5,155 nt of DNA from Actinomycetes bacterium (GCA_025964635.1 JAOPYP010000081.1:1-5155); one strand, 5' to 3'; positions 1-5,155 are shown, counted from the stretch's first letter. Numbers and translations: made by a program. Notes: generated by a model from the letters alone, not told the origin.

Positions 1-9
1 TTTGGCGGC

Positions 10-393
10 ATGGCGCACTACAGCAGGCTGTCCAAGCTCGTGATCGACGTCCCGCCTCCCGATCATGATCGGGAGCTGGCGTTCTGGGGCGCAGCCATCG
101 GGCAGCCGCTGTCCCGGTTTGACCGGCATCCCGAGTACCACGGGGCCGCGCTGCACGGGCAGGAGTTCTGGCTGCTCATCCAGCGACTCGATGATGGGCC
201 GGGCCGGGTGCACATCGACATCCACACCGACGACCTGGCCGCCGAGGTGGCCAGGCTGGAGGGGCTCGGCGCTGAGCGGGTCCAGCAGGTGAACGGCTGG
301 TGGGTGCTGCGGGATCCCGCCGGGCTTCTGTTCTGTGTCCTGCCCGAACCCGCTGGCTCACTCAACGACAGCAACGCGCACCGCTGGGACTGA
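10..393 (+). CDS. VOC-family (glyoxalase/bleomycin-resistance fold) protein
   Basis: This gene encodes a 127-residue, probably cytoplasmic protein of the vicinal oxygen chelate superfamily, in the actinobacterial glyoxalase-like group. The length fits one chain with two beta-alpha-beta-beta-beta modules. The first module opens with the strand KLVIDVP (residues 9-15), followed by a helix that includes ELAFW (22-26). The second opens with VHIDIH (67-72), followed by a helix through DDLAAEVARLEGLGA. The closing strand DPAGLLFCVL (102-111) is the usual VOC ending. Of the classical metal ligands, the first-strand His is replaced (Val/Asp there), while His68 and His72 lie in the second-module strand, so a metal-dependent lyase or dioxygenase reaction cannot be assumed. 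The ATG at 10 is preceded by GGCGG only, and the frame is open to the window edge, so a slightly earlier start is possible. It converges with the GH87 gene; the 64-bp gap holds only weak 4-bp hairpins. Family call is sure; function unknown. Confidence 0.85.
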   Translation: MAHYSRLSKLVIDVPPPDHDRELAFWGAAIGQPLSRFDRHPEYHGAALHGQEFWLLIQRLDDGPGRVHIDIHTDDLAAEVARLEGLGAERVQQVNGWWVLRDPAGLLFCVLPEPAGSLNDSNAHRWD

Positions 394-457
394 CCACCAT
401 CTTGTGGACCGCGAGCCCAGCGCCTGGCCTCCTCCGGCCTTCAGCACATCAGCTGTG

Positions 458-2518
458 TCACCAGGCCGACGGCGGCGGCGGCGGGACAACCGGCGGACGA
501 TCGTTGCAGGTGATGGTGTTCGGCAGCTCCCATGGAGCGAGCCAGGCCCCGGTGGTGCCGCCTCCGGTGTTGCCGCCCAGGTCGGTCAGCGAGAATTCGG
601 ACCCGGCCGCGGTGAAGTGGAAGGACCCGCAGTTGTTGACGCCTACCGCGCCGACGTTGCGGGCCTGGACGTTCTCGAAAGACGCGGAGCCCGCGGTCCG
701 GGCGCTGACCACCGAGGTGCCCGTGCCGTCGACCTTGATGTCCTTGAAATGGACGTTGGTGATCGAATACTGGTCCTTCACCGGGAAGTCGGAGACCAGC
801 ATGATCGCGTTATAGGTGTTGTCGAGGAAGTTGTCTCCGACCACCTCGATGTCGGCATTGATGCTCTTCTCGAGCGCATAGATCCAGATGGCCCCGAGGC
901 CGATATTCCAGTTCAGCTCGAACGTCCCGGCCCGTACCGTGGTGTTGTTCGTGATCCACAGATGCCCGGTGAACGCCTCGGAGCCGAAGCGGGACCCGGC
1001 CTGGATGCCGCTGCCCTCACGGATCGGGTCAGCGATCAGGTTGTTCGAGACCGTGTTGTCCGTGCCGCCGTAAACGGCGATGCCGTTGGCCAGGACCGGC
1101 GTCTGCACCGTGTTGTGGTCGAACGTGTTGTTGGCGTCCCCGGTCTTCTCCGACCACATGGCCAGGCCGTCATCGCCCGTGTTGCGGATGAAGTTGTCCG
1201 ACGCGACCGAGTTCGTCACCCCGGTGTGGAAGTTGATGCCGTCAGCGATCTGGTCCACGATGACGTTGCCGGTGATCTTCAGGTTCGTCATCGGCCCGTC
1301 CAGCCAGATGCCCACCTTGGTGTGCTGGATGTAGAGGCCGTCGATGGTCGAGTTGCTCAGCGCCCCGCCGATGCCGTTTACCTGGTCGGTGTCGATGCGC
1401 TCACGGACGTCACCCTCGATGGCGAAGCCGGACAGGTGGACGTTGGTGCTGCCACCGGCCGACGCGTCCTTGCCGTAGAAACCGACACCGGTGTGCACCG
1501 AGCCGTCGGGGGCCGGGGTGCTGAGGTTGACCTGGTGGCCAAAGACGATCGAGTACCAGCTGCCAGCGCCCTCGATCGTCACGTTGTCCACGATGATGTG
1601 CCGGTCCACCTGGAATCGGCCCGGCGGGATGTAGACCGGGACGTGGGTGCGCTGCGCGAACGCGATCGCCCGGTCGAAGGCGCCGGCGGAGTCACGGTGG
1701 CCGGTCGGATCGGCCCCGAACAGGACCACGTTCGCGGCCCGCGCGACGAATTTCGGCGGCGCGACGAGCTGTGAGTCCATCAGGTCGATGGTGGTGGTCG
1801 CCGCGTCACTCGCGGCCGGAACCGTCAGGCGCACTGTGGCGCCCGCCGGGTAGGTCCGGCCGAGGAGCAGGCGCTGCTCGTCGTAGAAGTGGTTCGGGCG
1901 GAACGGCTTCGGGAACACCGGCGCGGGTGTCGTCGCGTTCGGGACGCATGTGCACTCGGTCGTCCACCAGTCAGGGTGCAGCGGCCCGGCGTTCGGGTCA
2001 TTCGAGAACGGGTACTCGTTGTAGAGCCAGGCGTACTGCGACGTGAGGGTCATGGTCTGGCGGTGCCCGCCGTTCACCGCGACGCCGAGCGGTGCGGTGA
2101 TCCCGCCGCCGGCAGGTGCGTCCGGGATGCTGTAGCGCACGTTGATCGCGTTGGCCGCCGACGGCAGCGTGAACTCGACGTACTGCCCGGGCGCCAGGCT
2201 GACCGCCGACCGGCCGGACGCTTCCGCAGCCAGCGTGTACGCCGTGGTACCGGGGCCAATGACGGTGCCGTTCGTCGCGGCGTTCTCCGCCTCCTGCTCA
2301 ACGAAGCCGAGATCGGCCCCGCGGCCCGAGACCAGCGACGGGTCGATGGCAGCGCGGGTCACCACGGGGGCCGAGGGGGCGGCCGCCGGGCCGGCCAAGG
2401 CCGGGCGGCCGGATGCGACACTGAGGCCGGCTGTGACCACCAGCGCCATTACCGCGGCCGCCTTCCGGGATGGCCTGCGAGATCGCGCGGGTTCAGCTTC
2501 GGTGCTGCTCCGTGACAT
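458..2518 (-). CDS. Secreted GH87-type alpha-1,3-glucanase / mycodextranase (right-handed beta-helix)
   Basis: This gene encodes a 686-residue exported glycoside hydrolase. A signal peptide is visible: basic segment (residues 12-19), hydrophobic core (20-36) and a probable cleavage site ALA|GP after residue 42. The Arg pair lacks the FLK part of a Tat motif, so Sec export is likelier. Residues about 72-235, starting VEQEAENA, look like the N-terminal beta-sandwich of GH87 and include the WLYNEYPFSNDPNAG and HPDWW segments. The beta-helix starts near FGADPTGHRDSAGAFDRAI (267-285) and runs to about 645 with Asn-rich turns such as TGNVIVDQ and SDNFIRNTGDD. Asp426 (ADGINFH) and Asp449-Asp450 (GDDGLAMWS) have the same 23-residue spacing as the three catalytic aspartates I recall for a characterised Paenibacillus alpha-1,3-glucanase. 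Cys630 and Cys671 may close the C-terminal cap. The tail is Pro-rich (PPVVPPPPPSAW) and stops without a binding module. The expected substrate is alpha-1,3- or mixed alpha-1,3/1,4-glucan, as in fungal walls or bacterial mutan; linkage specificity is not readable. The ATG at 2518 has GAGAGG 10 nt upstream. An in-frame ATG at 2527 is the alternative. Confidence 0.87.
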   Translation of the reverse strand: MSRSSTEAEPARSRRPSRKAAAVMALVVTAGLSVASGRPALAGPAAAPSAPVVTRAAIDPSLVSGRGADLGFVEQEAENAATNGTVIGPGTTAYTLAAEASGRSAVSLAPGQYVEFTLPSAANAINVRYSIPDAPAGGGITAPLGVAVNGGHRQTMTLTSQYAWLYNEYPFSNDPNAGPLHPDWWTTECTCVPNATTPAPVFPKPFRPNHFYDEQRLLLGRTYPAGATVRLTVPAASDAATTTIDLMDSQLVAPPKFVARAANVVLFGADPTGHRDSAGAFDRAIAFAQRTHVPVYIPPGRFQVDRHIIVDNVTIEGAGSWYSIVFGHQVNLSTPAPDGSVHTGVGFYGKDASAGGSTNVHLSGFAIEGDVRERIDTDQVNGIGGALSNSTIDGLYIQHTKVGIWLDGPMTNLKITGNVIVDQIADGINFHTGVTNSVASDNFIRNTGDDGLAMWSEKTGDANNTFDHNTVQTPVLANGIAVYGGTDNTVSNNLIADPIREGSGIQAGSRFGSEAFTGHLWITNNTTVRAGTFELNWNIGLGAIWIYALEKSINADIEVVGDNFLDNTYNAIMLVSDFPVKDQYSITNVHFKDIKVDGTGTSVVSARTAGSASFENVQARNVGAVGVNNCGSFHFTAAGSEFSLTDLGGNTGGGTTGAWLAPWELPNTITCNDRPPVVPPPPPSAW

Positions 2519-2528
2519 TGGCCACATG

Positions 2529-2534
2529 CCTCTC
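2529..2534 (-). promoter_or_regulatory. Ribosome binding site of the GH87 gene (decides the start)
   Basis: On the minus strand this reads GAGAGG, a good partial match to the anti-Shine-Dalgarno complement. It lies 10 nt before the ATG at 2518 but only 1 nt before the in-frame ATG at 2527. The spacing therefore favours 2518, although the distance is somewhat long. The open frame continues upstream to 2878, but that part has no signal-peptide-like or domain-like content. Confidence 0.5.
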
Positions 2535-2564
2535 GGGATGACGCCTGAGGACACTCGGGAGCAG

Positions 2565-2710
2565 GTGGGCCCACGAGGTGACCTGACATTAAGGCGCCAT
2601 ACCCGGTTCCACAAGACTCCTGTCCAGAATTTCCCAGGAATAGTCGTCAGCTGTCGTTTTAGCGTCATCTTCTTACGTAAAGATGCGACCACTTGCGCAA
2701 TCTTGCGCTG
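2565..2710 (-). promoter_or_regulatory. Probable promoter/operator region of the GH87 gene
   Basis: The gap between the phosphatase stop and the GH87 start is 2519-2831. From about 2585 to 2705 it is clearly richer in A and T than the surrounding DNA, as expected for an actinobacterial promoter region. It contains the palindrome GTGGGCCCAC (2565-2574), the palindrome TTACGTAA (2673-2680) and TGCG repeats at 10-bp spacing (2684-2707). A possible minus-strand -35 is TTGCGC (2700-2695), but no convincing TAnnnT -10 sits 16-18 bp downstream of it, so no start site is proposed. A second repeat, CTCGGGA, occurs at 2532-2538 and 2554-2560, exactly 22 bp apart, over the RBS. That the region controls GH87 expression is inference from position and composition. 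Confidence 0.4.
2682..2708. repeat. 10-bp-phased TGCG repeat (CTTGCGC twice plus one degenerate unit)
   Basis: The plus strand shows CTTGCGC at 2692-2698 and again at 2702-2708, a period of exactly 10 bp. A third, weaker unit GATGCGA (2682-2688) keeps the same phase and the TGCG core. Part of the middle copy forms the self-complementary TTGCGCAA (2693-2700). Direct heptamers about one helical turn apart are a common layout for transcription-factor sites, and some Streptomyces sugar regulators are reported to bind CTTGC-containing repeats. No regulator is encoded in the window, so assigning this as an operator is inference. Confidence 0.5.
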
Positions 2711-2747
2711 ACTCACGGATCGGCGCTCATGACACCGCGAGGAGGGC

Positions 2748-2779
2748 CGTGCGATGGTGGCCCGGGCCCCGATCGCACG
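2748..2779. repeat. 8-bp inverted repeat overlapping the phosphatase terminator stem
   Basis: CGTGCGAT (2748-2755) is a perfect inverted match to ATCGCACG (2772-2779). The 16-nt loop contains the self-complementary GGCCCGGGCC (2759-2768). The right arm shares 2776-2779 with the left arm of the neighbouring 9-bp stem, so only one of the two hairpins can form at a time. It could be part of a composite terminator or a fallback stem. Confidence 0.45.
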
Positions 2780-2804
2780 AGGCGTTGCGCGTCCCCGCCT
2801 CGTG
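2776..2804 (-). terminator. Stem-loop terminator behind the PhoD-like gene
   Basis: CACGAGGCG (2776-2784) pairs perfectly with CGCCTCGTG (2796-2804), giving a 9-bp GC-rich stem with an 11-nt loop. It lies 27 nt beyond the TAA stop of the phosphatase gene on the same strand. There is no T-tract after it, which is usual for actinobacterial intrinsic terminators. It should separate the phosphatase transcript from the GH87 gene. Confidence 0.6.
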
Positions 2805-2831
2805 GGACCGCGAAGGCCCCGGCCCGGCCGC

Positions 2832-4529
2832 TTAGCTGAGTTCTGTTTCGCAGACCGACTGCAGGCGGGGGGACCCATCCGCGTCCGCGGTGGTGCGCTC
2901 GAAGCGGATGCGGGCCTTGCGCCCGTCGAATTCCAGGACGGAAAGCATGTTCTGGAACCAGGGACCGCGGGTGATCCGCCACCGGATCCCCGGTTTACTG
3001 ACCCGGGCCAGCCGGGCGAGGGTGGTGCCGATCAGCTCGCCCGCACGTGAGGTGGCCAGTCGCTGTCCCCGCCGGAATGAGTCCGGCAGCAAATTGTGGA
3101 TAGGCGAGCAGACGGCCTGGTAAACGGCACTGCGCGGGTGTGTCCCGGCCGGGAAGTCCACGGCGGCCAGGTAACTGTGGTGCACGTCGCCGGAAATCAC
3201 GGTGATCGAGGCGGGGGGCTGGCCCTGCGCGCCCGTCGCGAGCCCGGTCAGAAGCCGCCCGAACTCCGCAAACGACTTCCCGAACGCCGCCCAGTGCTCC
3301 AGGTCCGCGGCACGGCGCACCCGCTCCCCGGCACGCGCGAAATTCTTCCCCCAGACCCCGCCGCAGACGGCCTCGTTCCACGCCTCCAGGCCGTGGATGC
3401 CGGCGGGCAGCAGGAGCGGCAGGGAGGTGGCGAGCACCACGTGATCCCAGTCACCGGAGACCGACTCGGTGACCCACTGCCATTCCGCCTCGTTGACCAT
3501 CAGCCGCTTGCCGTCCTCCAGCACCCGGCCGGCCCGCGAATCGATGACGACCACCCGCACCTTCCCGAAGCTGCGCCCGAAGCTCCACTGGATGCCCTCG
3601 GTGTCCTGGTCGGCCCGGACACCGAAGTCGCTGAGCAGAGCCGCCGCGTCATCCGTCTCCTGCACCTGCCGCCACAGCTCGTCCTTGCCGAGATCCTCCG
3701 GCGAGAGGTTGCCGAGATGCTGGTAAAGCCAGTAGCTCATGAAAGCGCCGGTGATCCTGGGCCGCCACCACGGCTTGGCCTGGTATTCGCGGCGCCAGGC
3801 GGCTGAAATGTTCCAGTCGTCGTGGACGTCGTGATCATCAAAGATCATCGCGGTCGGGATGACCGACAGCAGCCAGCGCACCGAGGGCTCGCTCCAGGCC
3901 TCGCGGTAGAGGAAGCAGTACTCGGTGAAGTCTGCGACCTGGTAACCCGGCGGCCGGGATGGGTCGCGGCGCTGACTGATGAACTCTCTCGTCGCCGGCC
4001 CCACCTCATCCGCATAGACCTGGTCGCCGATCAGGAGCATGATGTCGGGCCAGCGCTCAGGCGGCGTCTCACGCAGGCCAAGGGCACAGGCGGCCAGTGC
4101 GTCCGTCCCATGTTCCGTCCCATGTTCCGGCTCAGGTTCCTGCTCATGCCGGGCGCGTCCGCGCCTGCGCTTCAGGGCCGGCAGCTCAGCGATCCGGCAG
4201 GAACCGAACACGAGCCGTAGCGGCCGCTCCGGGTCCAGCGTGCGGAGCACACTCAGGGGGAACGGCGAAGCCGGCTCCGGCCAGCGGACGGTGCCATCCA
4301 GGGCGACCTGGTACTCATACTCGGTTCCCGGCCGGAGACCGCCGACCACCACCAGTCCATAGTGGTGCCCGGCTACCCCGAAGGTCCGCACCTGGTGACC
4401 AAGGATCCCGACCTGGCAGGCCCGGTCGGTCTCGACCCATATGGTGGCCGCGGTCTCGCCGACGTAACGCAGCAGCGGACCGAGCACGAGCAGGGGCGCT
4501 TCCCGGCCTGCATCGCCTGCATCTGTCAT
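2832..4529 (-). CDS. PhoD-like metallophosphatase (alkaline phosphatase D family), no export signal
   Basis: This gene encodes a 565-residue enzyme of the PhoD-like metallophosphatase family, which hydrolyses phosphate mono- or diesters at a metal centre. The N-terminal part (about 10-98) is an Ig/fibronectin-like strand-rich domain beginning GPLLRYVGETAATIWVE and containing LRPGTEYEYQV. The catalytic domain carries FGSCR (108-112; the Cys is the iron ligand in characterised PhoD), GDQVYAD (168-174), DDHDVHDDW (231-239), VVVIDSR (326-332) and SGDVHHSY (446-453), so the metal-binding set looks complete. Unlike classical exported PhoD there is no Tat or Sec signal: the chain begins MTDAGDAGREAPLL. 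A cytoplasmic location is therefore expected, and the natural substrate is unknown. Residues 124-142 form a charged, repetitive insert (HEQE-PEPE-HGTE-HGTD). The ATG at 4529 has GGGG 4 nt upstream. A GTG at 4547 would add six residues but has no ribosome site. Stem-loops flank the gene, suggesting its own transcript. Confidence 0.88.
   Translation of the reverse strand: MTDAGDAGREAPLLVLGPLLRYVGETAATIWVETDRACQVGILGHQVRTFGVAGHHYGLVVVGGLRPGTEYEYQVALDGTVRWPEPASPFPLSVLRTLDPERPLRLVFGSCRIAELPALKRRRGRARHEQEPEPEHGTEHGTDALAACALGLRETPPERWPDIMLLIGDQVYADEVGPATREFISQRRDPSRPPGYQVADFTEYCFLYREAWSEPSVRWLLSVIPTAMIFDDHDVHDDWNISAAWRREYQAKPWWRPRITGAFMSYWLYQHLGNLSPEDLGKDELWRQVQETDDAAALLSDFGVRADQDTEGIQWSFGRSFGKVRVVVIDSRAGRVLEDGKRLMVNEAEWQWVTESVSGDWDHVVLATSLPLLLPAGIHGLEAWNEAVCGGVWGKNFARAGERVRRAADLEHWAAFGKSFAEFGRLLTGLATGAQGQPPASITVISGDVHHSYLAAVDFPAGTHPRSAVYQAVCSPIHNLLPDSFRRGQRLATSRAGELIGTTLARLARVSKPGIRWRITRGPWFQNMLSVLEFDGRKARIRFERTTADADGSPRLQSVCETELS
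4103..4150. repeat. Four-unit 12-bp minisatellite inside the phosphatase gene
   Basis: CCGTCCCATGTT occurs twice exactly (4103-4114, 4115-4126), followed by the degenerate units CCGGCTCAGGTT (4127-4138) and CCTGCTCATGCC (4139-4150). Because the unit is 12 bp, copy-number changes keep the reading frame. On the minus strand it encodes the four-residue units HEQE, PEPE, HGTE, HGTD in an acidic loop between FGSCR and GDQVYAD. The two identical units suggest a recent duplication. Confidence 0.8.
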
Positions 4530-4558
4530 GCCGCCCCATTTACCCACAATTGACCGCG

Positions 4559-4593
4559 GCCCACATCCGCGGCTCGCGCCAGCGGATGTGGGC
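4559..4593 (-). terminator. Perfect 12-bp stem-loop between the GH3 and phosphatase genes
   Basis: GCCCACATCCGC (4559-4570) is perfectly complementary to GCGGATGTGGGC (4582-4593) around an 11-nt loop. It is the strongest inverted repeat seen in the window. On the minus strand it lies about 65 nt after the natural GH3 stop (4659) and 29 nt before the phosphatase ATG (4529), with no T-tract. The simplest reading is the GH3 terminator. Because so little space remains before the ATG, the phosphatase promoter would have to overlap or precede it, so the stem could also sit in that gene's 5' leader or serve as an operator. Confidence 0.6.
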
Positions 4594-4637
4594 TCGCTGC
4601 AGCGGTGCGATCCTACGGCGACGTGCCCAGTACCTGC

Positions 4638-4651
4638 GCCGGGCGCCCGGC
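4638..4651. repeat. 14-bp perfect palindrome just after the natural GH3 stop
   Basis: GCCGGGCGCCCGGC is fully self-complementary and begins 7 nt past the TGA at 4659-4661 on the minus strand. As RNA it could form a 5-bp GC stem with a GCGC loop. It may add to termination with the larger stem at 4559-4593. GC-rich palindromes of this size also arise by chance in such DNA. Confidence 0.35.
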
Positions 4652-4658
4652 ACCTACG

Positions 4659-4741
4659 TCATGACATCGCGTTGGCGGTGATGGGCGCGCTCAGGCTCAG
4701 GGTGCCGGTCAGCGGCAGGGTGCGTGAGGAGTCGCCGACCG
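4659..4741 (-). other. Out-of-frame natural C-terminus of the GH3 protein (apparent frameshift)
   Basis: The GH3 reading frame ends in SATPHAPCR, which is unlike the family. Reading the minus strand one frame over from 4739 gives VGDSSRTLPLTGTLSLSAP and then ITANAMS, ending at a TGA (4661-4659). The segment VGDSSRxLPLTG directly after GTYQIR is the usual last strand of the GH3 fibronectin-III-like domain. Restoring one base in the CGG/TCGG junction at 4739-4741 (CGGGTCGG expected, CGGTCGG seen) joins the two frames. Either the gene has a real one-base deletion or the sequence has an error at a G run. Confidence 0.8.
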
Positions 4742-5155
4742 GATCTGGTAAGTGCCGGCGCTGGCGATCCAGTTGTTGGAGGTAGTGTCCCAGGACGCCA
4801 GGTCATGGGCGGTCACGGTGAACGTGACAGTCGCGGACGCGCCCGGGTTCAGCGTGACCCGCTGGAAGCCCTTGAGCTGGTGCGGCGGCTCGCCGGCGGA
4901 TGCCGGGTCGCCCACGTAAAGCTGGGCGACGTCCGTGCCGGCCCGGCTGCCGGTATTGGTCACCGTGGCGGTGACCGTCGCCTGGCCGTTGCTCAGTGCC
5001 CCGACGTTCAGGCTGCTGTAACTGAACGAGGTGTAGGAAAGCCCGAACCCGAACGGGAACAGCGGCGTCACGTTGTTGGCGTCGTACCAGCGGTAGCCCT
5101 CGTTGAGGCCCTCGGAGTACTGCACCGTGCCGTTGGTGCCCGGCCACTGCGCGGC
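4709..5155 (-). CDS. GH3-family beta-glycosidase, C-terminal part only (cut by window edge, frameshifted tail)
   Basis: Only the last 148 residues are in the window; the frame runs open off the right edge. The chain begins AAQWPGTNGTVQYSEG, the end of the GH3 C-terminal sandwich domain. It then passes YRWYD and PFGFGLSYT (visible residues 34-42), a motif typical of GH3 beta-glucosidases and beta-xylosidases. Residues about 58-138 form the fibronectin-III-like domain: ATVTATVTNTGSRAGTDVAQ, LYVGDP, QLKGFQRVTLNPGAS and ASAGTYQIR. The family removes terminal beta-linked sugars from oligosaccharides, but the catalytic Asp and acid/base residues lie outside the window, so substrate and export cannot be judged. 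The in-frame TGA at 4709-4711 follows a non-family tail; the natural end is in another frame at 4659, so the final beta-strand appears lost in the sequence as given. Next to the GH87 enzyme, a role in polysaccharide breakdown is plausible. Confidence 0.85.
   Translation of the reverse strand, partial: AAQWPGTNGTVQYSEGLNEGYRWYDANNVTPLFPFGFGLSYTSFSYSSLNVGALSNGQATVTATVTNTGSRAGTDVAQLYVGDPASAGEPPHQLKGFQRVTLNPGASATVTFTVTAHDLASWDTTSNNWIASAGTYQIRSATPHAPCR

Noticed and set aside
394..457. Bidirectional terminator between the VOC and GH87 genes
   Set aside because: Only short 4-bp hairpins such as CCAG-CGC-CTGG are present in the convergent gap; this is too weak to call a terminator.
471..487. GGC triplet run as a possible frameshift hotspot or regulatory repeat
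   Set aside because: It encodes the Pro run of the GH87 tail; slippage by whole triplets would not shift the frame, and no alternative frame beyond the stop continues into a recognisable domain.
335..1774. Long plus-strand open frame of 479 codons opposite the GH87 gene
   Set aside because: Its translation is dominated by Arg, Asp, Val and Gly without recognisable motifs, and it overlaps the VOC 3' end. It is the usual antisense artefact of a GC-rich coding strand; the minus-strand frame has clear catalytic motifs and a signal peptide.
2519..2878. Upstream extension of the GH87 frame to a start at 2878
   Set aside because: The extra 120 codons cross the phosphatase terminator and stop codon, have no signal peptide or domain, and would bury the evident signal peptide inside the chain. 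The ATG at 2518 with GAGAGG upstream fits better.
2995..3381. Minus-strand 128-codon open frame inside the phosphatase gene, and similar plus-strand frames at 3096-3806 and 4097-4681
   Set aside because: They lie within the PhoD-like coding region (or across its 5' end) in other frames, are rich in Arg, Gly, Ala and Pro, and show no motifs. They are frame shadows.
4530..4547. GTG at 4547 as the start of the phosphatase gene
   Set aside because: No ribosome binding site precedes it and the six added residues (VGKWGG) have no family meaning. The ATG at 4529 is preferred, though weakly, since its own ribosome site is only GGGG.
4803..5147. Alternative minus-strand frame opposite the GH3 frame
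   Set aside because: The other frame carries PFGFGLSYT and the FnIII-like domain; this one is an out-of-frame shadow without motifs.

Overview
The window is GC-rich DNA in which every gene has strongly G/C-biased third codon positions. This, the protein families and the terminators without T-tracts point to a high-GC actinomycete, probably a soil saprophyte of the Streptomyces/Streptosporangium/Catenulispora kind. The genus cannot be fixed from the sequence alone.

Layout, left to right. (1) 10-393, plus strand: a small VOC/glyoxalase-like protein. (2) 458-2518, minus strand: a secreted right-handed beta-helix glycoside hydrolase that I assign to family GH87 (alpha-1,3-glucanase/mycodextranase) from an Asp + 23 residues + Asp-Asp arrangement of catalytic acids. 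It converges with the VOC gene across a 64-bp gap. (3) 2519-2831: a 313-bp non-coding stretch. It holds a strong stem-loop just behind the next gene and then an AT-richer upstream region for the GH87 gene with a 10-bp-phased TGCG repeat and small palindromes. (4) 2832-4529, minus: a PhoD-like metallophosphatase with all the signature motifs but no export signal, carrying an in-frame 12-bp minisatellite. (5) 4530-4658: a short gap dominated by a perfect 12-bp inverted repeat. (6) 4709-5155, minus: the C-terminal end of a GH3 beta-glycosidase (PFGFGLSYT motif and fibronectin-III-like domain), cut by the window edge. Its natural last strand, about 26 residues, continues in another frame to 4659, which indicates a one-base deletion or a sequence error near 4739-4741.

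The three minus-strand genes follow one another, but strong inverted repeats lie in both gaps, so they are more likely separate transcription units than one operon. The GH87 and GH3 enzymes together suggest breakdown of polysaccharide in fungal cell walls or microbial alpha-glucan, with the GH3 enzyme trimming oligosaccharides. The phosphatase and VOC protein have no evident mechanistic link to this. I see no mobile element, CRISPR array, tRNA or rRNA, and no sign of a wholly new system. The most useful observations are the GH3 frameshift, the GH87 assignment, the phased repeats and the two stem-loops.
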